The notes under the pieces were generated by a model that saw nothing but the letters and a program-made list of their open reading frames with translations, ran no database searches and was not told the origin of the DNA. 64,000 nt of DNA. Source: Microlunatus speluncae (GTDB lineage: Bacteria > Actinomycetota > Actinomycetes > Propionibacteriales > Propionibacteriaceae). Shown piece by piece: positions 8,792-20,055 of the stretch; position 1 is the first letter of the stretch; every line of letters starts with the position of its first letter. A program made the position numbers and the translations under genes. The stretch lies in NCBI RefSeq assembly GCF_009299835.1, contig NZ_VKCZ01000019.1, positions 434,001 to 498,000 of the forward strand. Reading direction: 5' to 3'.

Positions 8792-9490
8792 ATGGACCAC
8801 GCCGAGACCGTCGCGTTGCTGTGGCCGGACCCGCAGCCGCCGAAGCGCGGGCCCAAGCCGCGGATCACTCTGGAGCAGATCGTGCAGACCGGGATCGAGC
8901 TCGCCGATGCCGACGGGCTGGACAGCGTCTCGATGCAGCGGATCGCCGACCGGCTCGGCGTGACCAAGATGTCCCTCTACCGGTACGCACCGGGGAAGGG
9001 CGCGCTACTGGCCCTGATGCTCGACCGCGCCCTCGATGCGCCGCCGGAGGACCTGGCCGCCGCGTCCGACTGGCGCGCCGGCCTCCGTTCCTGGGCCTTC
9101 GCCATGCACGGCGCCCTCGCGGCCCATCCCTGGGCGATCGCCCTGGCCGTCGGTATCAGGCCCTTCGGCCCGAACGAGCTGCGCTGGACCGAGGTCGGTC
9201 TCCGGGTGCTCGGTCAGACCGACCTGGCCCGCGCCGACCGACTCGATGCCTTGGCGCTGGTTGCCATCCACGTCCGCGGCATGGTCCAGGAATCCGGCGG
9301 CGACGACGCCGTCGAGCGAGGCATCGGCGAGATCATGACCGCCGTCCTCGAAGCCCGGGTCGTCAGCTTCCCCGAAGTGTCCGCCGCCTTCAGTGAGGCC
9401 GCTGCCGCCGGCGGTCAGGACGAAGCCCTGGGCTTCGGCCTGGAACGGATCCTCGACGGTCTGGAACGCTTCATGGCCGAACCGAAGTGA
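8792..9490 (+). CDS. TetR/AcrR-family transcriptional regulator
   Basis: A 232-aa repressor. The helix-turn-helix lies in residues 25-70: ITLEQIVQTGIELADADGLD, then MQRIADRLGVTKMSLYRYAP. The C-terminal ligand-binding region resembles TetR_C with MHGALAAHPWAIALAVGIRP. The ATG at 8792 has GGAAGGA five bases upstream. The frame remains open far upstream, but that sequence is antisense to the monooxygenase gene. It is divergent from the FAD monooxygenase, which it most likely represses. Confidence 0.9.
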   Translation: MDHAETVALLWPDPQPPKRGPKPRITLEQIVQTGIELADADGLDSVSMQRIADRLGVTKMSLYRYAPGKGALLALMLDRALDAPPEDLAAASDWRAGLRSWAFAMHGALAAHPWAIALAVGIRPFGPNELRWTEVGLRVLGQTDLARADRLDALALVAIHVRGMVQESGGDDAVERGIGEIMTAVLEARVVSFPEVSAAFSEAAAAGGQDEALGFGLERILDGLERFMAEPK

Positions 9491-9647
9491 CCGCGGCGCC
9501 CTGTTCGTTCCCTCAGCCCGGATCCACCGATGATCTTGGATTCGCGGTGTCGCGATACCCGCTCGGGCTGGGCGTCTGTTCGTTCCCTGAGTCTGTTGAC
9601 GAGGAGGCCAGTTGGCTGCTCCCTTCGGTTTCGGCCTGGCGGCCGGA

Positions 9648-9873
9648 AAGACGCGCCAAGGACGGGCGGGTCATGGCGGCCCGTTGAGACTTGCGGCCGG
9701 GCGTCGGTGACGCGCGGAAAGTCGTTGGGTGGGCATCGACTGTGACGTTTCCCGGCCGTTTCGTGCCGGTTGAGCCGGGAAACCTCACAGTCGATGATCC
9801 CAACCGCTGCACAACCGGTGCCCGGCCGGAATTCCCCAGGAACGCTCTAACCCGCCCGCCCTTGGCGCGTCTT
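9648..9873. repeat. 226-bp nested imperfect palindrome
   Basis: Outer arms 9648-9671 and 9850-9873 (starting AAGACGCGCCAAGG) match as reverse complements at 23 of 24 positions. Inner arms 9735-9756 and 9774-9795 (starting ATCGACTGTGA) match at 21 of 22. Sequence between the two arm pairs is also loosely complementary, so the whole segment could form one long hairpin or cruciform. No reading frame is evident. It may be a non-autonomous, MITE-like element. Confidence 0.7.
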
Positions 9874-9950
9874 TGATCTTCAGCGCGCCCGAGCTGACTT
9901 GCCCGAGCGACCGAAGCCTGCCGTCCGGCCCACTCGATGGATATTGCTGG

Positions 9951-10040
9951 TCGGGGTGTCGCGAAAGCTCTTCGTGCGGGAGGGTTCCACGTGGCAATGG
10001 CGGTTTTCGTCCCGCACGAAGAGCTTTCGTGACACCCCGA
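9951..10040. repeat. 30-bp inverted repeat hairpin (family C)
   Basis: Arms 9951-9980 and 10011-10040 are complementary at 29 of 30 positions; the left arm starts TCGGGGTGTCGCGAAAGC. The 30-nt loop contains AATGGCGGTTTTCG. A degenerate relative with the same TGTCGCGAAA start lies at 47088-47157. It stands downstream of ileS (minus strand) and could also terminate transcription from either side. Confidence 0.75.
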
Positions 10041-10104
10041 CAGACTGAGCCTGTCGAAGCATGTCCTGAGCCTGTCGAAGGGGGCAGGCCCGATGGCAGC
10101 GGGG

Positions 10105-13260
<3,156 letters not shown>

Positions 13261-13351
13261 GGCGCGACGATGATATCCACCGCGCCCCTCCCACGGATCC
13301 AGCCTGAGGGTGGATGGGGCCGGAATGCGGTGAGTGGTGCAGGATTGTCGG

Positions 13352-15241
13352 GTGAATCAGGACCGTGGCAAGAGCGTTGGCCGGCAGGGCCCGCAGCGCC
13401 GTACCGAGGATCGGCGTGGCCGGGGACGGCGCGACGAACCGGGTGGGCGGGAGCGATCCGACCGGACCGGTGCGCCGCGGCCGAGCGCTGACGGCGCCCG
13501 TTCCGACCGGCCGAAGTCGGACCGGACGAAGCCCGACCGGGAGAAGTTCGACCGGACCGGGCCGGATCGGACGAGGTCGGACCGCCCCGGAGCCGACCGG
13601 GCCAAGGGAGACCGCCCGACGGGCGACCGCCGGCGGGACGATCGGAGCAAGGACGACCGATCGAAGGGTGATCGCTGGCAGGATCGTTCGCGGGAGAATC
13701 GGTCCAAGGAGGATCGCTGGCAGGGCGACCGATCGAAGGGTGATCGCCCTCAGGGTGATCGGTGGCAGGGCGACCGCTCCCGGGACGACCGCTCCCGGGA
13801 CCGTTCCAAGGATGATCGCTCGAAGAGCGATCGGTCGCGCGATGATCGTCCGCGCGGTGACCGGTCGAAGGATGATCGTTGGAAGAGTGATCGCCCGGCG
13901 GGCGAACGCAGCGGCCGGGACCGGGCCGGATCCGACCGCGCGGGCTATGACCGCTCGAGGTCGGATCGCTCGGGATCGGATCGCTCGGGATCGGACCGTG
14001 GGAGATCGGATCGCTCGGGATCGGACCGTGGGAGATCGGATCGCTCGGGATCGGACCGTGGGAGATCGGATCGCTCGGGATCGGACCGTGGGAGATCGGA
14101 TCGCTCGGGATCGGACCGTGGGAGATCGGATCGCTCGGGATCGGACCGTGGGAGATCGGATCGCTCGGGATCGGACCGTGGGAGATCGGACCGTACGGGA
14201 ACGGATCGCGGGAGATCGGACCGTACGGGGTCGGACCGTTCCAGACCAGGCCGCGCGGGAGCTGATCGCGGCAGATTCGACCGCGCCGGGGACCGTGGCC
14301 GCGGAGACCGCCCGGGCGAGGACCGTCAGGCACCGCCTGGGCTGCGGCGCCCCGCCGACGAGCCGCGGCTGCCGCCCGATCTCGACCAGGGCGAGTTGCC
14401 GCGCCCGGTCCGGGCCGAGCTGCGGGGCCTGCCCAAGGAGTTGGCCGAGCAGGTCGGCGGCTATCTGATCATGGCCGGCCGGCTGATCGAGGACGACCCG
14501 GAGCAGGCGTACGCATTCGCCGAGGCGGCCCGCCGGCGGGCGGCTCGGCTGCCGATCGTCCGCGAGGCCGCCGCCGAGACCGCCTATGCCGCGGGCAAGT
14601 TCGAGGTCGCGCTGGCCGAGTTCCGGGCGATCCGCCGGATGACCGGCAACCACGACGTGCTGCCGGCGATGGCCGACTGCGAGCGGGCACTGGGCAAGCC
14701 GCAGGCCGCCCTGAAGCTGAGCAAGGAGGCCAAGGAGCTTCCGCTCGACCCGGCCCAGAAGATCGAAATGATCATCGTCGAGGCCGGTGCCCGGCGTGAT
14801 CTCGGGCAGCACCCGGAGGCCGCGCGCCTGCTCAAGGCGGCCCTGGACAGCCTGCGGCCGGCCGAGCGGACCCGGACGGCTCTCGCCCGGCTGCGCTACG
14901 CCTACGCCGATGTGCTCGCCGATCGCGGTGACGAGGCCGCCGCCCGGCAGGAGTTCGCCACCGCGGCCGAGCTTGATCAGGAACAGCTCACCGACGCGGC
15001 CGAACGGCGCGACGCGCTCGACGGCGTGGTGATCGACTTCGACACCGACGAGGACGAAGAGGACGTCGAGCACTCGGAGCCGCCGCGCGACGAGGTCGAA
15101 GCGATCGACCCGGCCGACGCGATCGACCCGGCCGACGTGATCGACCCGGCCGACGTGACCGAGGTGCCCGAGACGTCCGACCCGGTCGAGGTCGACGACT
15201 CGACCGCCGGCCCGGACGAGCCGCGCTCCGACGAGAGTTGA
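13352..15241 (+). CDS. TPR-containing protein with Ser/Asp/Arg repeat N-terminus (Rv1691-like position)
   Basis: About 629 aa. Residues 1 to about 315 are intrinsically disordered and made almost entirely of Asp, Arg, Ser, Gly and Lys, including a 10-residue tandem repeat [10 protein letters not shown]. Residues about 340-555 form helical tetratricopeptide-like repeats ([39 protein letters not shown]). The tail is acidic with IDPAD repeats. The GTG at 13352 has AGGA seven bases upstream; GTG at 13334 is possible. Position before the HAD phosphatase matches the conserved actinobacterial order (Rv1691-Rv1692), where the TPR part is conserved but the function is unknown. The extended basic/acidic head suggests nucleic-acid or protein binding, which is inference. 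Confidence 0.85.
   Translation: MNQDRGKSVGRQGPQRRTEDRRGRGRRDEPGGRERSDRTGAPRPSADGARSDRPKSDRTKPDREKFDRTGPDRTRSDRPGADRAKGDRPTGDRRRDDRSKDDRSKGDRWQDRSRENRSKEDRWQGDRSKGDRPQGDRWQGDRSRDDRSRDRSKDDRSKSDRSRDDRPRGDRSKDDRWKSDRPAGERSGRDRAGSDRAGYDRSRSDRSGSDRSGSDRGRSDRSGSDRGRSDRSGSDRGRSDRSGSDRGRSDRSGSDRGRSDRSGSDRGRSDRSGSDRGRSDRTGTDRGRSDRTGSDRSRPGRAGADRGRFDRAGDRGRGDRPGEDRQAPPGLRRPADEPRLPPDLDQGELPRPVRAELRGLPKELAEQVGGYLIMAGRLIEDDPEQAYAFAEAARRRAARLPIVREAAAETAYAAGKFEVALAEFRAIRRMTGNHDVLPAMADCERALGKPQAALKLSKEAKELPLDPAQKIEMIIVEAGARRDLGQHPEAARLLKAALDSLRPAERTRTALARLRYAYADVLADRGDEAAARQEFATAAELDQEQLTDAAERRDALDGVVIDFDTDEDEEDVEHSEPPRDEVEAIDPADAIDPADVIDPADVTEVPETSDPVEVDDSTAGPDEPRSDES
13981..14220. repeat. 30-bp coding tandem repeat (7 exact copies)
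   Basis: From 13981 to 14190 the 30-bp unit beginning TCGCTCGGGATCGGACCG is repeated seven times without change; a degenerate eighth copy occupies 14191-14220 and a weaker one follows. It encodes [10 protein letters not shown] decapeptides inside the TPR protein. Exact identity including third codon positions points to recent expansion, so copy number is likely to vary between strains. Confidence 0.95.
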
Positions 15242-15243
15242 TC

Positions 15244-16254
15244 ATGTCCGCGATCATCGACTCCTACGACGCTGCGCTGTTCGATCTCGACGGCGTGGTC
15301 TATCTGGGCCCGGAGCCGGTGCCGGGCGCCGCGGACGGGCTGAAGCGGCTCCGTGATCATGGGACCAAGATCGGCTTCGTCACCAACAACGCCGCCCGGC
15401 CGCCGGAGACCGTGGCCGAGCACCTCCGCGAGCTGGGCATCGAGGCCGACACCGACGACGTCGTCACGTCGGCACAGGCCGGCGCCCGGCTGCTGGCCGA
15501 GCGGTTCGGGACCGGCGCCCGCATCCTGGTGGTCGGCGGCACCGGCGTCACCGCCGCGCTGGCCGAGGCCGGCCTGGTCGGCGTGCGTTCCGCGGACGAC
15601 GACCCGGTCGCGGTGATCCAGGGCTACGGCACCGACCTCACCTGGGAGCAGTTGAACGAGGCCGCGATCGCGATCCAACGCGGCGCGTACTGGCTCGCCA
15701 CCAACACCGACCCGACCCGGCCGACCGACCGTGGCATCGTGCCCGGCAACGGCGCCGCCGTGGCCGCGGTCCGGATCGCCGTCGGCGTCGATCCCGAGGT
15801 CGCCGGCAAGCCGTACCCGCCGTTGATCACCGAGACCCTGCGCCGGACCGGCGCCGAGCACGCGATCTTCGTCGGCGACCGGTTCGACACCGACATCGCG
15901 GGTGCCGCGGCGGTCGGCCTGGACAGCCTGTTCGTGCTCAGCGGCTCGTGCGGCGTCACCGACCTGCTGGCGGCCGGGCCGGGAGAGCGACCGACGCATC
16001 TCGGTCTCGATCTCCGGGCACTGCTGGACCCGCCGCGCGTCGTCCGCCGGGACGGCGATCAGGCGAGCTGTGGCCGGTTCACGGCCCGGCTCGAAGACGG
16101 CTCGATCTCCTTCGACAGCGGGCCGAACGACGTGGAGGAAGCGCTCGATGCCCTCGCCGCGCTGGCCGATCTGGCCTGGTCCGCGGCCGATCGGGGCGCC
16201 ACAGTGGAAACCGCTGCGGCGATCGCCGCGCTGGGCAGCCTGCACTCGAAGTGA
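15244..16254 (+). CDS. HAD-superfamily hydrolase (NagD/glycerol-3-phosphate phosphatase type)
   Basis: A 336-aa phosphatase. The nucleophile motif FDLDGVVYLG starts near residue 13, motif II is FVTNNAARPP, and the C-terminal metal-binding motif is FVGDRFDTDIAGA with a C2-type cap between. The closest named relative by layout is Rv1692, characterised as a glycerol-3-phosphate phosphatase in mycobacterial glycerophospholipid recycling; same substrate here is inference. ATG 15244 lies two bases beyond the TGA of the TPR gene, so they are probably co-transcribed. The last 90 residues extend past the phosphatase core. Confidence 0.9.
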   Translation: MSAIIDSYDAALFDLDGVVYLGPEPVPGAADGLKRLRDHGTKIGFVTNNAARPPETVAEHLRELGIEADTDDVVTSAQAGARLLAERFGTGARILVVGGTGVTAALAEAGLVGVRSADDDPVAVIQGYGTDLTWEQLNEAAIAIQRGAYWLATNTDPTRPTDRGIVPGNGAAVAAVRIAVGVDPEVAGKPYPPLITETLRRTGAEHAIFVGDRFDTDIAGAAAVGLDSLFVLSGSCGVTDLLAAGPGERPTHLGLDLRALLDPPRVVRRDGDQASCGRFTARLEDGSISFDSGPNDVEEALDALAALADLAWSAADRGATVETAAAIAALGSLHSK

Positions 16255-16305
16255 GTACGGTAGGACGACCAACTACCTCGGGGGATCGACCGATGGAGGG
16301 GAACC

Positions 16306-16785
16306 GTGGTCGTCGAGGCAGTACACAATTATCTGAACACGGTCGGCGGAATAGGCCGCACCACGAAGGCCAGGGCGAGGGCCGCGGCGCGATCGCTGCA
16401 GCACTCGATCACCGCCGAGGTGGAGAAGACCTCGGGCCGGCTTGGCCTGGTCCGCGCGGACGAGCTGGCGGAGATCCGGTCTGAGCTGACCGAGCTCAAG
16501 ACCGAGTTGGCCGACGCCAGGACCGGTCTGGCCGACACCCGGGCGGAGCTGGCGGAGTTGCGTGGTCGTACGGACGACGCCACCTCGAACGGGGCCACCA
16601 AGGCCGCCGCGCCGGCCCGGCAGACGACGGCGAAGAAGGCGGTCCGCAAGGCCGCCGCGAAGCCGACCGTCGCCAAGAAGGCGGCCGCCAAGAAGCCCGC
16701 GGCGAAGAAGCCGGCCACGAAGGCGCCGGCGAAGACAGCGGCCCGGAAGACCCCGGCCAGGACAGCAGAGAAGGCGAACGAGTGA
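16306..16785 (+). CDS. Coiled-coil protein with histone H1-like Lys/Ala tail
   Basis: A 159-aa protein. Residues 40-90 form a heptad-rich coiled coil (LAEIRSELTELKTELADART). Residues about 100-155 are a basic low-complexity tail of KKAAAKKPAAKKPATKAPA type, as in histone H1 C-termini and bacterial Hc1/HupB tails. The GTG start has GGAGGGG upstream. It overlaps the next gene by four bases (GTGA). The tail predicts binding to a polyanion (DNA or polyphosphate); the N-terminal region resembles no domain I can name. It occupies the place of a small gene between the HAD phosphatase and nadK in related genomes. Confidence 0.85.
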   Translation: MVVEAVHNYLNTVGGIGRTTKARARAAARSLQHSITAEVEKTSGRLGLVRADELAEIRSELTELKTELADARTGLADTRAELAELRGRTDDATSNGATKAAAPARQTTAKKAVRKAAAKPTVAKKAAAKKPAAKKPATKAPAKTAARKTPARTAEKANE

Positions 16786-16982
16786 CCCAACCCGATGGAC
16801 CGGACGACCGACCGCGCACCGGCGTCGATCAGATCGACGACGCGCTGACCGAACTGGACGGCATCGCCGAGCAGCCGGTGGCGGATCATCACGACCGGTT
16901 GTCCCGGGTGCACGAGTCATTGCACACCGCGCTGCACCAGCCGGCCGACCTGCCGGACGACCCGGCCCTCGGCACCCCCTGA
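16782..16982 (+). CDS. Small acidic protein of unknown function
   Basis: A 66-aa protein starting with a GTG that overlaps the preceding stop as GTGA, so it is translationally coupled. The sequence is acidic and His-rich in the centre (DQIDDALTELDGIAEQPVAD, then HHDRLSRVHESLHTALHQ) and predicted mostly helical. In many actinobacteria a short protein of this kind lies directly before tlyA; here a hairpin starts at the base after its stop codon and no tlyA follows. Function is not known to me. Confidence 0.75.
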   Translation: MTQPDGPDDRPRTGVDQIDDALTELDGIAEQPVADHHDRLSRVHESLHTALHQPADLPDDPALGTP

Positions 16983-17040
16983 CGCCGACTTGTCAGAACT
17001 GAGTTGTGCTATGACACAACTCAGTTCTGACAAGTCGGCG
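16983..17040. repeat. Perfect 26-bp stem hairpin (family A)
   Basis: Arms 16983-17008 and 17015-17040 are perfect reverse complements around the 6-nt loop CTATGA; the outer part reads CGCCGACTTGTCAGAACTG. It begins at the base following a stop codon and ends about 40 bases before nadK. Related hairpins lie after the stops of the NUDIX, pafA and lipid kinase genes. There is no T-run. It could be a terminator, a mobile palindromic repeat, or both. Confidence 0.9.
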
Positions 17041-17068
17041 TAAGCGGGGAGTTGTGGGGGCGCCCACC

Positions 17069-17074
17069 TATGCT
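17069..17074 (+). promoter_or_regulatory. -10 element of probable leaderless nadK transcript
   Basis: TATGCT ends eight bases before the GTG start of nadK. With the usual 6-8 base distance from a -10 box to the first transcribed base, the mRNA would begin at or near the start codon. No ribosome-binding site is visible between them. Confidence 0.45.
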
Positions 17075-17082
17075 GATGTCTC

Positions 17083-18018
17083 GTGAGCCAGGCCGAGCAG
17101 GGGCGCCGTCGTGTTGCCGTACTGACCCATCCGCAGCGGGACGAAGCGATCACGGCCGCCACTCGGCTGGTGACCGGGCTGAGCCGGTCCGGGGTGGTCG
17201 CGGTGCTGCCCGACGATGACGCCGCGGTCCGGTCCGGGCGACTGCCCACCGACATCGAGGTGGTGTCGACCGGGACCGCCGACTCGATCCGGGATTGCGA
17301 GTTGCTGATCGTGCTCGGCGGCGACGGCACCATCCTGCGTGGCGGTGAATGGGTGGTCGACGCCGATATCCCGTTGCTCGGCGTGAATCTGGGGCATGTC
17401 GGGTTTCTGGCCGAGGCTGAATCGTCGGAGATCGACAACATCGTCGATCACATCGTCAACCGGTCGTACACCGTGGAGGAGCGATCGACGATCGACGTCC
17501 AGGTGCACACCGCCGGCGAGGCCTGGAGCTCATTCGCGATCAACGAGGTGACGGTCGAGAAGGCGGCCCGGGAGCGGATGCTGGAGATCATGGTCGAGAT
17601 CGACGGCCGGCCGCTGTCGCGCTGGGCCTGCGACGGTCTGGTCGTGTCGACCCCGACCGGGTCGACCGCCTACGCCTTCTCGGCCGGCGGCCCGGTGATC
17701 TGGCCGGAGGTCGAGGCTCTGCTGCTGGTGCCGCTCAGTGCGCATGCGTTGTTCGCCCGGCCGCTGGTGCTCGGTCCGTCGTCTCGGGTCGTGGTGCAGG
17801 TGCTGGACGGATCCCAGACGCACGCGGTTGTCTGGTGCGACGGGCATCGCACCACCGACGTACGGTCGGCGACCCGGATCGAGATCAGCCAGGGCCGGCA
17901 CCGGCTCCGGCTGGCCCGGCTGTCACAGTCGCCGTTCACGGACCGGCTGGTGAACAAGTTCGGATTGCGGGTCGAGGGCTGGAGAGGTACGGCGGCCGAA
18001 CGGAGGTCATCACCATGA
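17083..18018 (+). CDS. nadK: NAD kinase
   Basis: A 311-aa enzyme phosphorylating NAD to NADP. The signature IVLGGDGTILRGGEW is at residues 84-98, NLGHVGFLAEA follows, and the C-terminal NEVTVEKAARERM and TPTGSTAYAFSAGGPV motifs are intact. A GTG start lies directly behind a -10-like hexamer, suggesting leaderless translation. Its stop overlaps the ATG of recN (ATGA), as in mycobacteria (Rv1695-Rv1696). Unlike those genomes, tlyA is not found immediately upstream. Confidence 0.97.
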   Translation: MSQAEQGRRRVAVLTHPQRDEAITAATRLVTGLSRSGVVAVLPDDDAAVRSGRLPTDIEVVSTGTADSIRDCELLIVLGGDGTILRGGEWVVDADIPLLGVNLGHVGFLAEAESSEIDNIVDHIVNRSYTVEERSTIDVQVHTAGEAWSSFAINEVTVEKAARERMLEIMVEIDGRPLSRWACDGLVVSTPTGSTAYAFSAGGPVIWPEVEALLLVPLSAHALFARPLVLGPSSRVVVQVLDGSQTHAVVWCDGHRTTDVRSATRIEISQGRHRLRLARLSQSPFTDRLVNKFGLRVEGWRGTAAERRSSP

Positions 18019-19745
18019 TCAGTGAGCTGCGGATCACCAATCTCGGAGTGATCAACTCGGCCACCATCGAGCTCGATCCCGGGCTGACCGTGGTCACCGG
18101 CGAGACCGGTGCCGGCAAGACCATGATCGTCACCGGGATGGGGCTGTTGCTCGGCGCCAGGTCCGATCCCAAGGCGGTGCGGCTGGGAGCCGACCAGGCC
18201 CGGGTCGAGGGCGTCTTCGCCGGTCCGGAGCGCGGGACCAAGGCCCGGGTCGACGAGCTGGGCGGCGAGTTGGACGGCGACGAGTTGTTGGTCGCGCGGC
18301 AGGTGACCGCGGCCGGGCGCTCCCGGACCTGGGTCGGCGGCGCGCAGGTGCCGGTCGGTGCCGGCAGCGCGGTGGTCGAGGAGTTGATCACCATCCACGG
18401 CCAGTCCGAGCAGCTGCGGCTGACCAGTCCGGACCGGCAGCGGGAACTGCTCGACGCCTACGCCGGCGACGCCGTCGGCCCGGCGTTGATCGACTACCGG
18501 GAACGGTACGCCGAGCGCCAGCGGGCCCGGTCCGAACTGGCCGAGTTGACCGAACAGGCGCAGAGCCGGGCCCGCGAGATCGACCTGCTGCGGTTCGGTC
18601 TGACCGAGATCGAGAAGGTCGATCCGCAGCCGAGCGAGGACGCCGAGCTCGCCGCCGAGGCGACCCGGTTGCAGCGCAGCGACGATCTGCGGCAGGCCGC
18701 CGCTCAGGCGATGCTCGCGCTGGCCGGAGCCGAGGACGAAGCGGGCGGGGCGATGAGTGCCGTCGCCGAGGCCCGCAAGGAGATCGACATCCTCGCGGCC
18801 ACCGATCCGGGCGCGGAGAAGCTCCGGGTCCGGATCCATGATCTCGGCTACGCCCTGACCGAGCTGACCTCCGAGGCGGCGGACTACCTGGGCGGGCTGG
18901 AAGCCGATCCGGCGCGGTTGGAGCAGATCGCCGAACGCCGGGCCGATCTGGCGACGCTGACCCGCAAGTACGGCAATGACTGCGATCAGGTGCTCGCCTG
19001 GGCGGCCGAGGCAGCCAACCGGCTGACCGGGCTCGAGTCCGGCGACGAACGGATCGACGAACTGACAGCCCGGCTGGCCGTGCTGGACGGCGAGCTGACC
19101 GAACTGGCCGGCACCATCGGCGCGGCCCGGCGGACGGCGGCGGAACAGTTCGGCACCCTGGTCGAGTCCGAGCTGGCGGCGCTCGCGATGCCGCACGCCC
19201 GGCTCACCTTCGCCGTCACCGAAACCGATCTCGGCCCGCACGGCGCCGACGCGGTCGAGCTGTTGTTCAGCGCCAACCCGGGCAGTGAGCCGCGCGGCCT
19301 GGGCAAGGTCGCCTCCGGCGGCGAGTTGTCCCGGGTCCGGCTGGCGATCGAGGTGATCCTGGCCGCCGAGTCCGGCAACCGCGGCACCTTCGTCTTCGAC
19401 GAGGTCGACGCCGGTGTCGGCGGCAAGGTCGCCGTCGAGATCGGCCGCCGGCTGGCCGGATTGGCCCGGCACGCCCAGGTCGTCGTCGTCACCCACCTGG
19501 CCCAGGTCGCCGCCTTCGCCGACCGGCATTACGTCGTGATCAAGGCCGACGACGGCCAGGTCACCACCAGCGGCATCCAACCGGTCGCCGATGATCAACG
19601 CGCCGCCGAACTGGCCCGGATGATGGCCGGCCTCGACACCACCGACTCGGCCCTCGCCCACGCCCGGGAACTGATCGAGACCGCGCACCAGGCCAAGGCG
19701 GCGAAAGCCCCGCGCTCCCGGAAGAAGCGCGCCGCCGCCAAGTGA
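18015..19745 (+). CDS. recN: DNA repair protein RecN (SMC-like ATPase)
   Basis: A 576-aa SMC-family ATPase acting in double-strand break repair. Walker A TGETGAGKTMIV is at residues 29-40, the coiled-coil middle contains long Glu/Arg/Ala heptads, and the C-terminal signature ASGGELSRVRLAIEVILA and Walker B TFVFDEVDAGVGG complete the ATPase head. The ATG overlaps the nadK stop and has GGAGGT about eight bases upstream. Length matches the family. Confidence 0.97.
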   Translation: MISELRITNLGVINSATIELDPGLTVVTGETGAGKTMIVTGMGLLLGARSDPKAVRLGADQARVEGVFAGPERGTKARVDELGGELDGDELLVARQVTAAGRSRTWVGGAQVPVGAGSAVVEELITIHGQSEQLRLTSPDRQRELLDAYAGDAVGPALIDYRERYAERQRARSELAELTEQAQSRAREIDLLRFGLTEIEKVDPQPSEDAELAAEATRLQRSDDLRQAAAQAMLALAGAEDEAGGAMSAVAEARKEIDILAATDPGAEKLRVRIHDLGYALTELTSEAADYLGGLEADPARLEQIAERRADLATLTRKYGNDCDQVLAWAAEAANRLTGLESGDERIDELTARLAVLDGELTELAGTIGAARRTAAEQFGTLVESELAALAMPHARLTFAVTETDLGPHGADAVELLFSANPGSEPRGLGKVASGGELSRVRLAIEVILAAESGNRGTFVFDEVDAGVGGKVAVEIGRRLAGLARHAQVVVVTHLAQVAAFADRHYVVIKADDGQVTTSGIQPVADDQRAAELARMMAGLDTTDSALAHARELIETAHQAKAAKAPRSRKKRAAAK

Positions 19746-19776
19746 CGCTGCGGTCCGCTGGCTGAGGAGGCTCAAC

Positions 19777-20055
19777 GTGGACGGGCACGATTTCTACGGC
19801 CGGGCGGGTGCGCTGATCGACCGACTGACGGGGCGTCTGCCGCAGGCCGACGTGGGCTCGAGGTTGCTGGTCGAGCGGCGAGTGGACCGGTTGGCCACCA
19901 GAATCGGTCGATTCGGTGGCCAAGGAGTCCACTCGATTCGCCGTATCGGTCGGATCTGTGGGAAACGAGGCGAGGGAACGGGCAGAGTTGTCCACAGATG
20001 TGGCCGCATGCCGTGTGGGTCGGCCCGGACCGCGTCAGGATCACCCGATGGATGA
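19777..20055 (+). CDS. Possible truncated small ORF after recN
   Basis: A GTG at 19777 sits seven bases downstream of GAGGAGG, a strong ribosome-binding site. The first 34 or so codons (MDGHDFYGRAGALIDRLTGR onward) have normal high-GC third positions. From 19879 the frame runs into a dispersed hairpin (family D) and then reads Arg/Gly/Cys-rich sequence without coding character until it overlaps the next gene's start. I read it as the N-terminus of a gene broken by, or ending in, a palindromic repeat. It could also be a short real protein. Not recognised. Confidence 0.35.
   Translation: MDGHDFYGRAGALIDRLTGRLPQADVGSRLLVERRVDRLATRIGRFGGQGVHSIRRIGRICGKRGEGTGRVVHRCGRMPCGSARTASGSPDG
19879..19935. 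repeat. Hairpin, family D copy 1
   Basis: Arms 19879-19899 and 19915-19935 match as reverse complements at 18 of 21 positions, and GAATC/GATTC continues the stem almost to the loop. The left arm, CGAGTGGACCGGTTGGCCA, is shared with the hairpin just after the next gene's stop (20940-20996). Confidence 0.8.

Larger units (their letters stand above)
9491..10104. other. Gene-free repeat-rich spacer
   Basis: No credible coding sequence is present between the TetR gene and the end of ileS. The stretch is assembled from repeat pieces: family B fragments (GTTCGTTCCCT at 9503 and 9588), the word TCCACCGATGATCTTG at 9523-9538, a 226-bp imperfect palindrome (9648-9873), a 30-bp-stem hairpin (9951-10040), and two tandem copies of CTGAGCCTGTCGAAG near 10045 and 10065. 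It separates converging transcripts. Confidence 0.75.

Noticed and set aside
13261-13351. T-box riboswitch before ileS
   Set aside because: Only 91 bases separate ileS from the divergent gene, and no T-box core (TGGNACC-like) or specifier stem was found.
13981-14220. CRISPR array
   Set aside because: The units are contiguous identical 30-bp repeats with no spacers, inside a coding frame; no cas genes are present.
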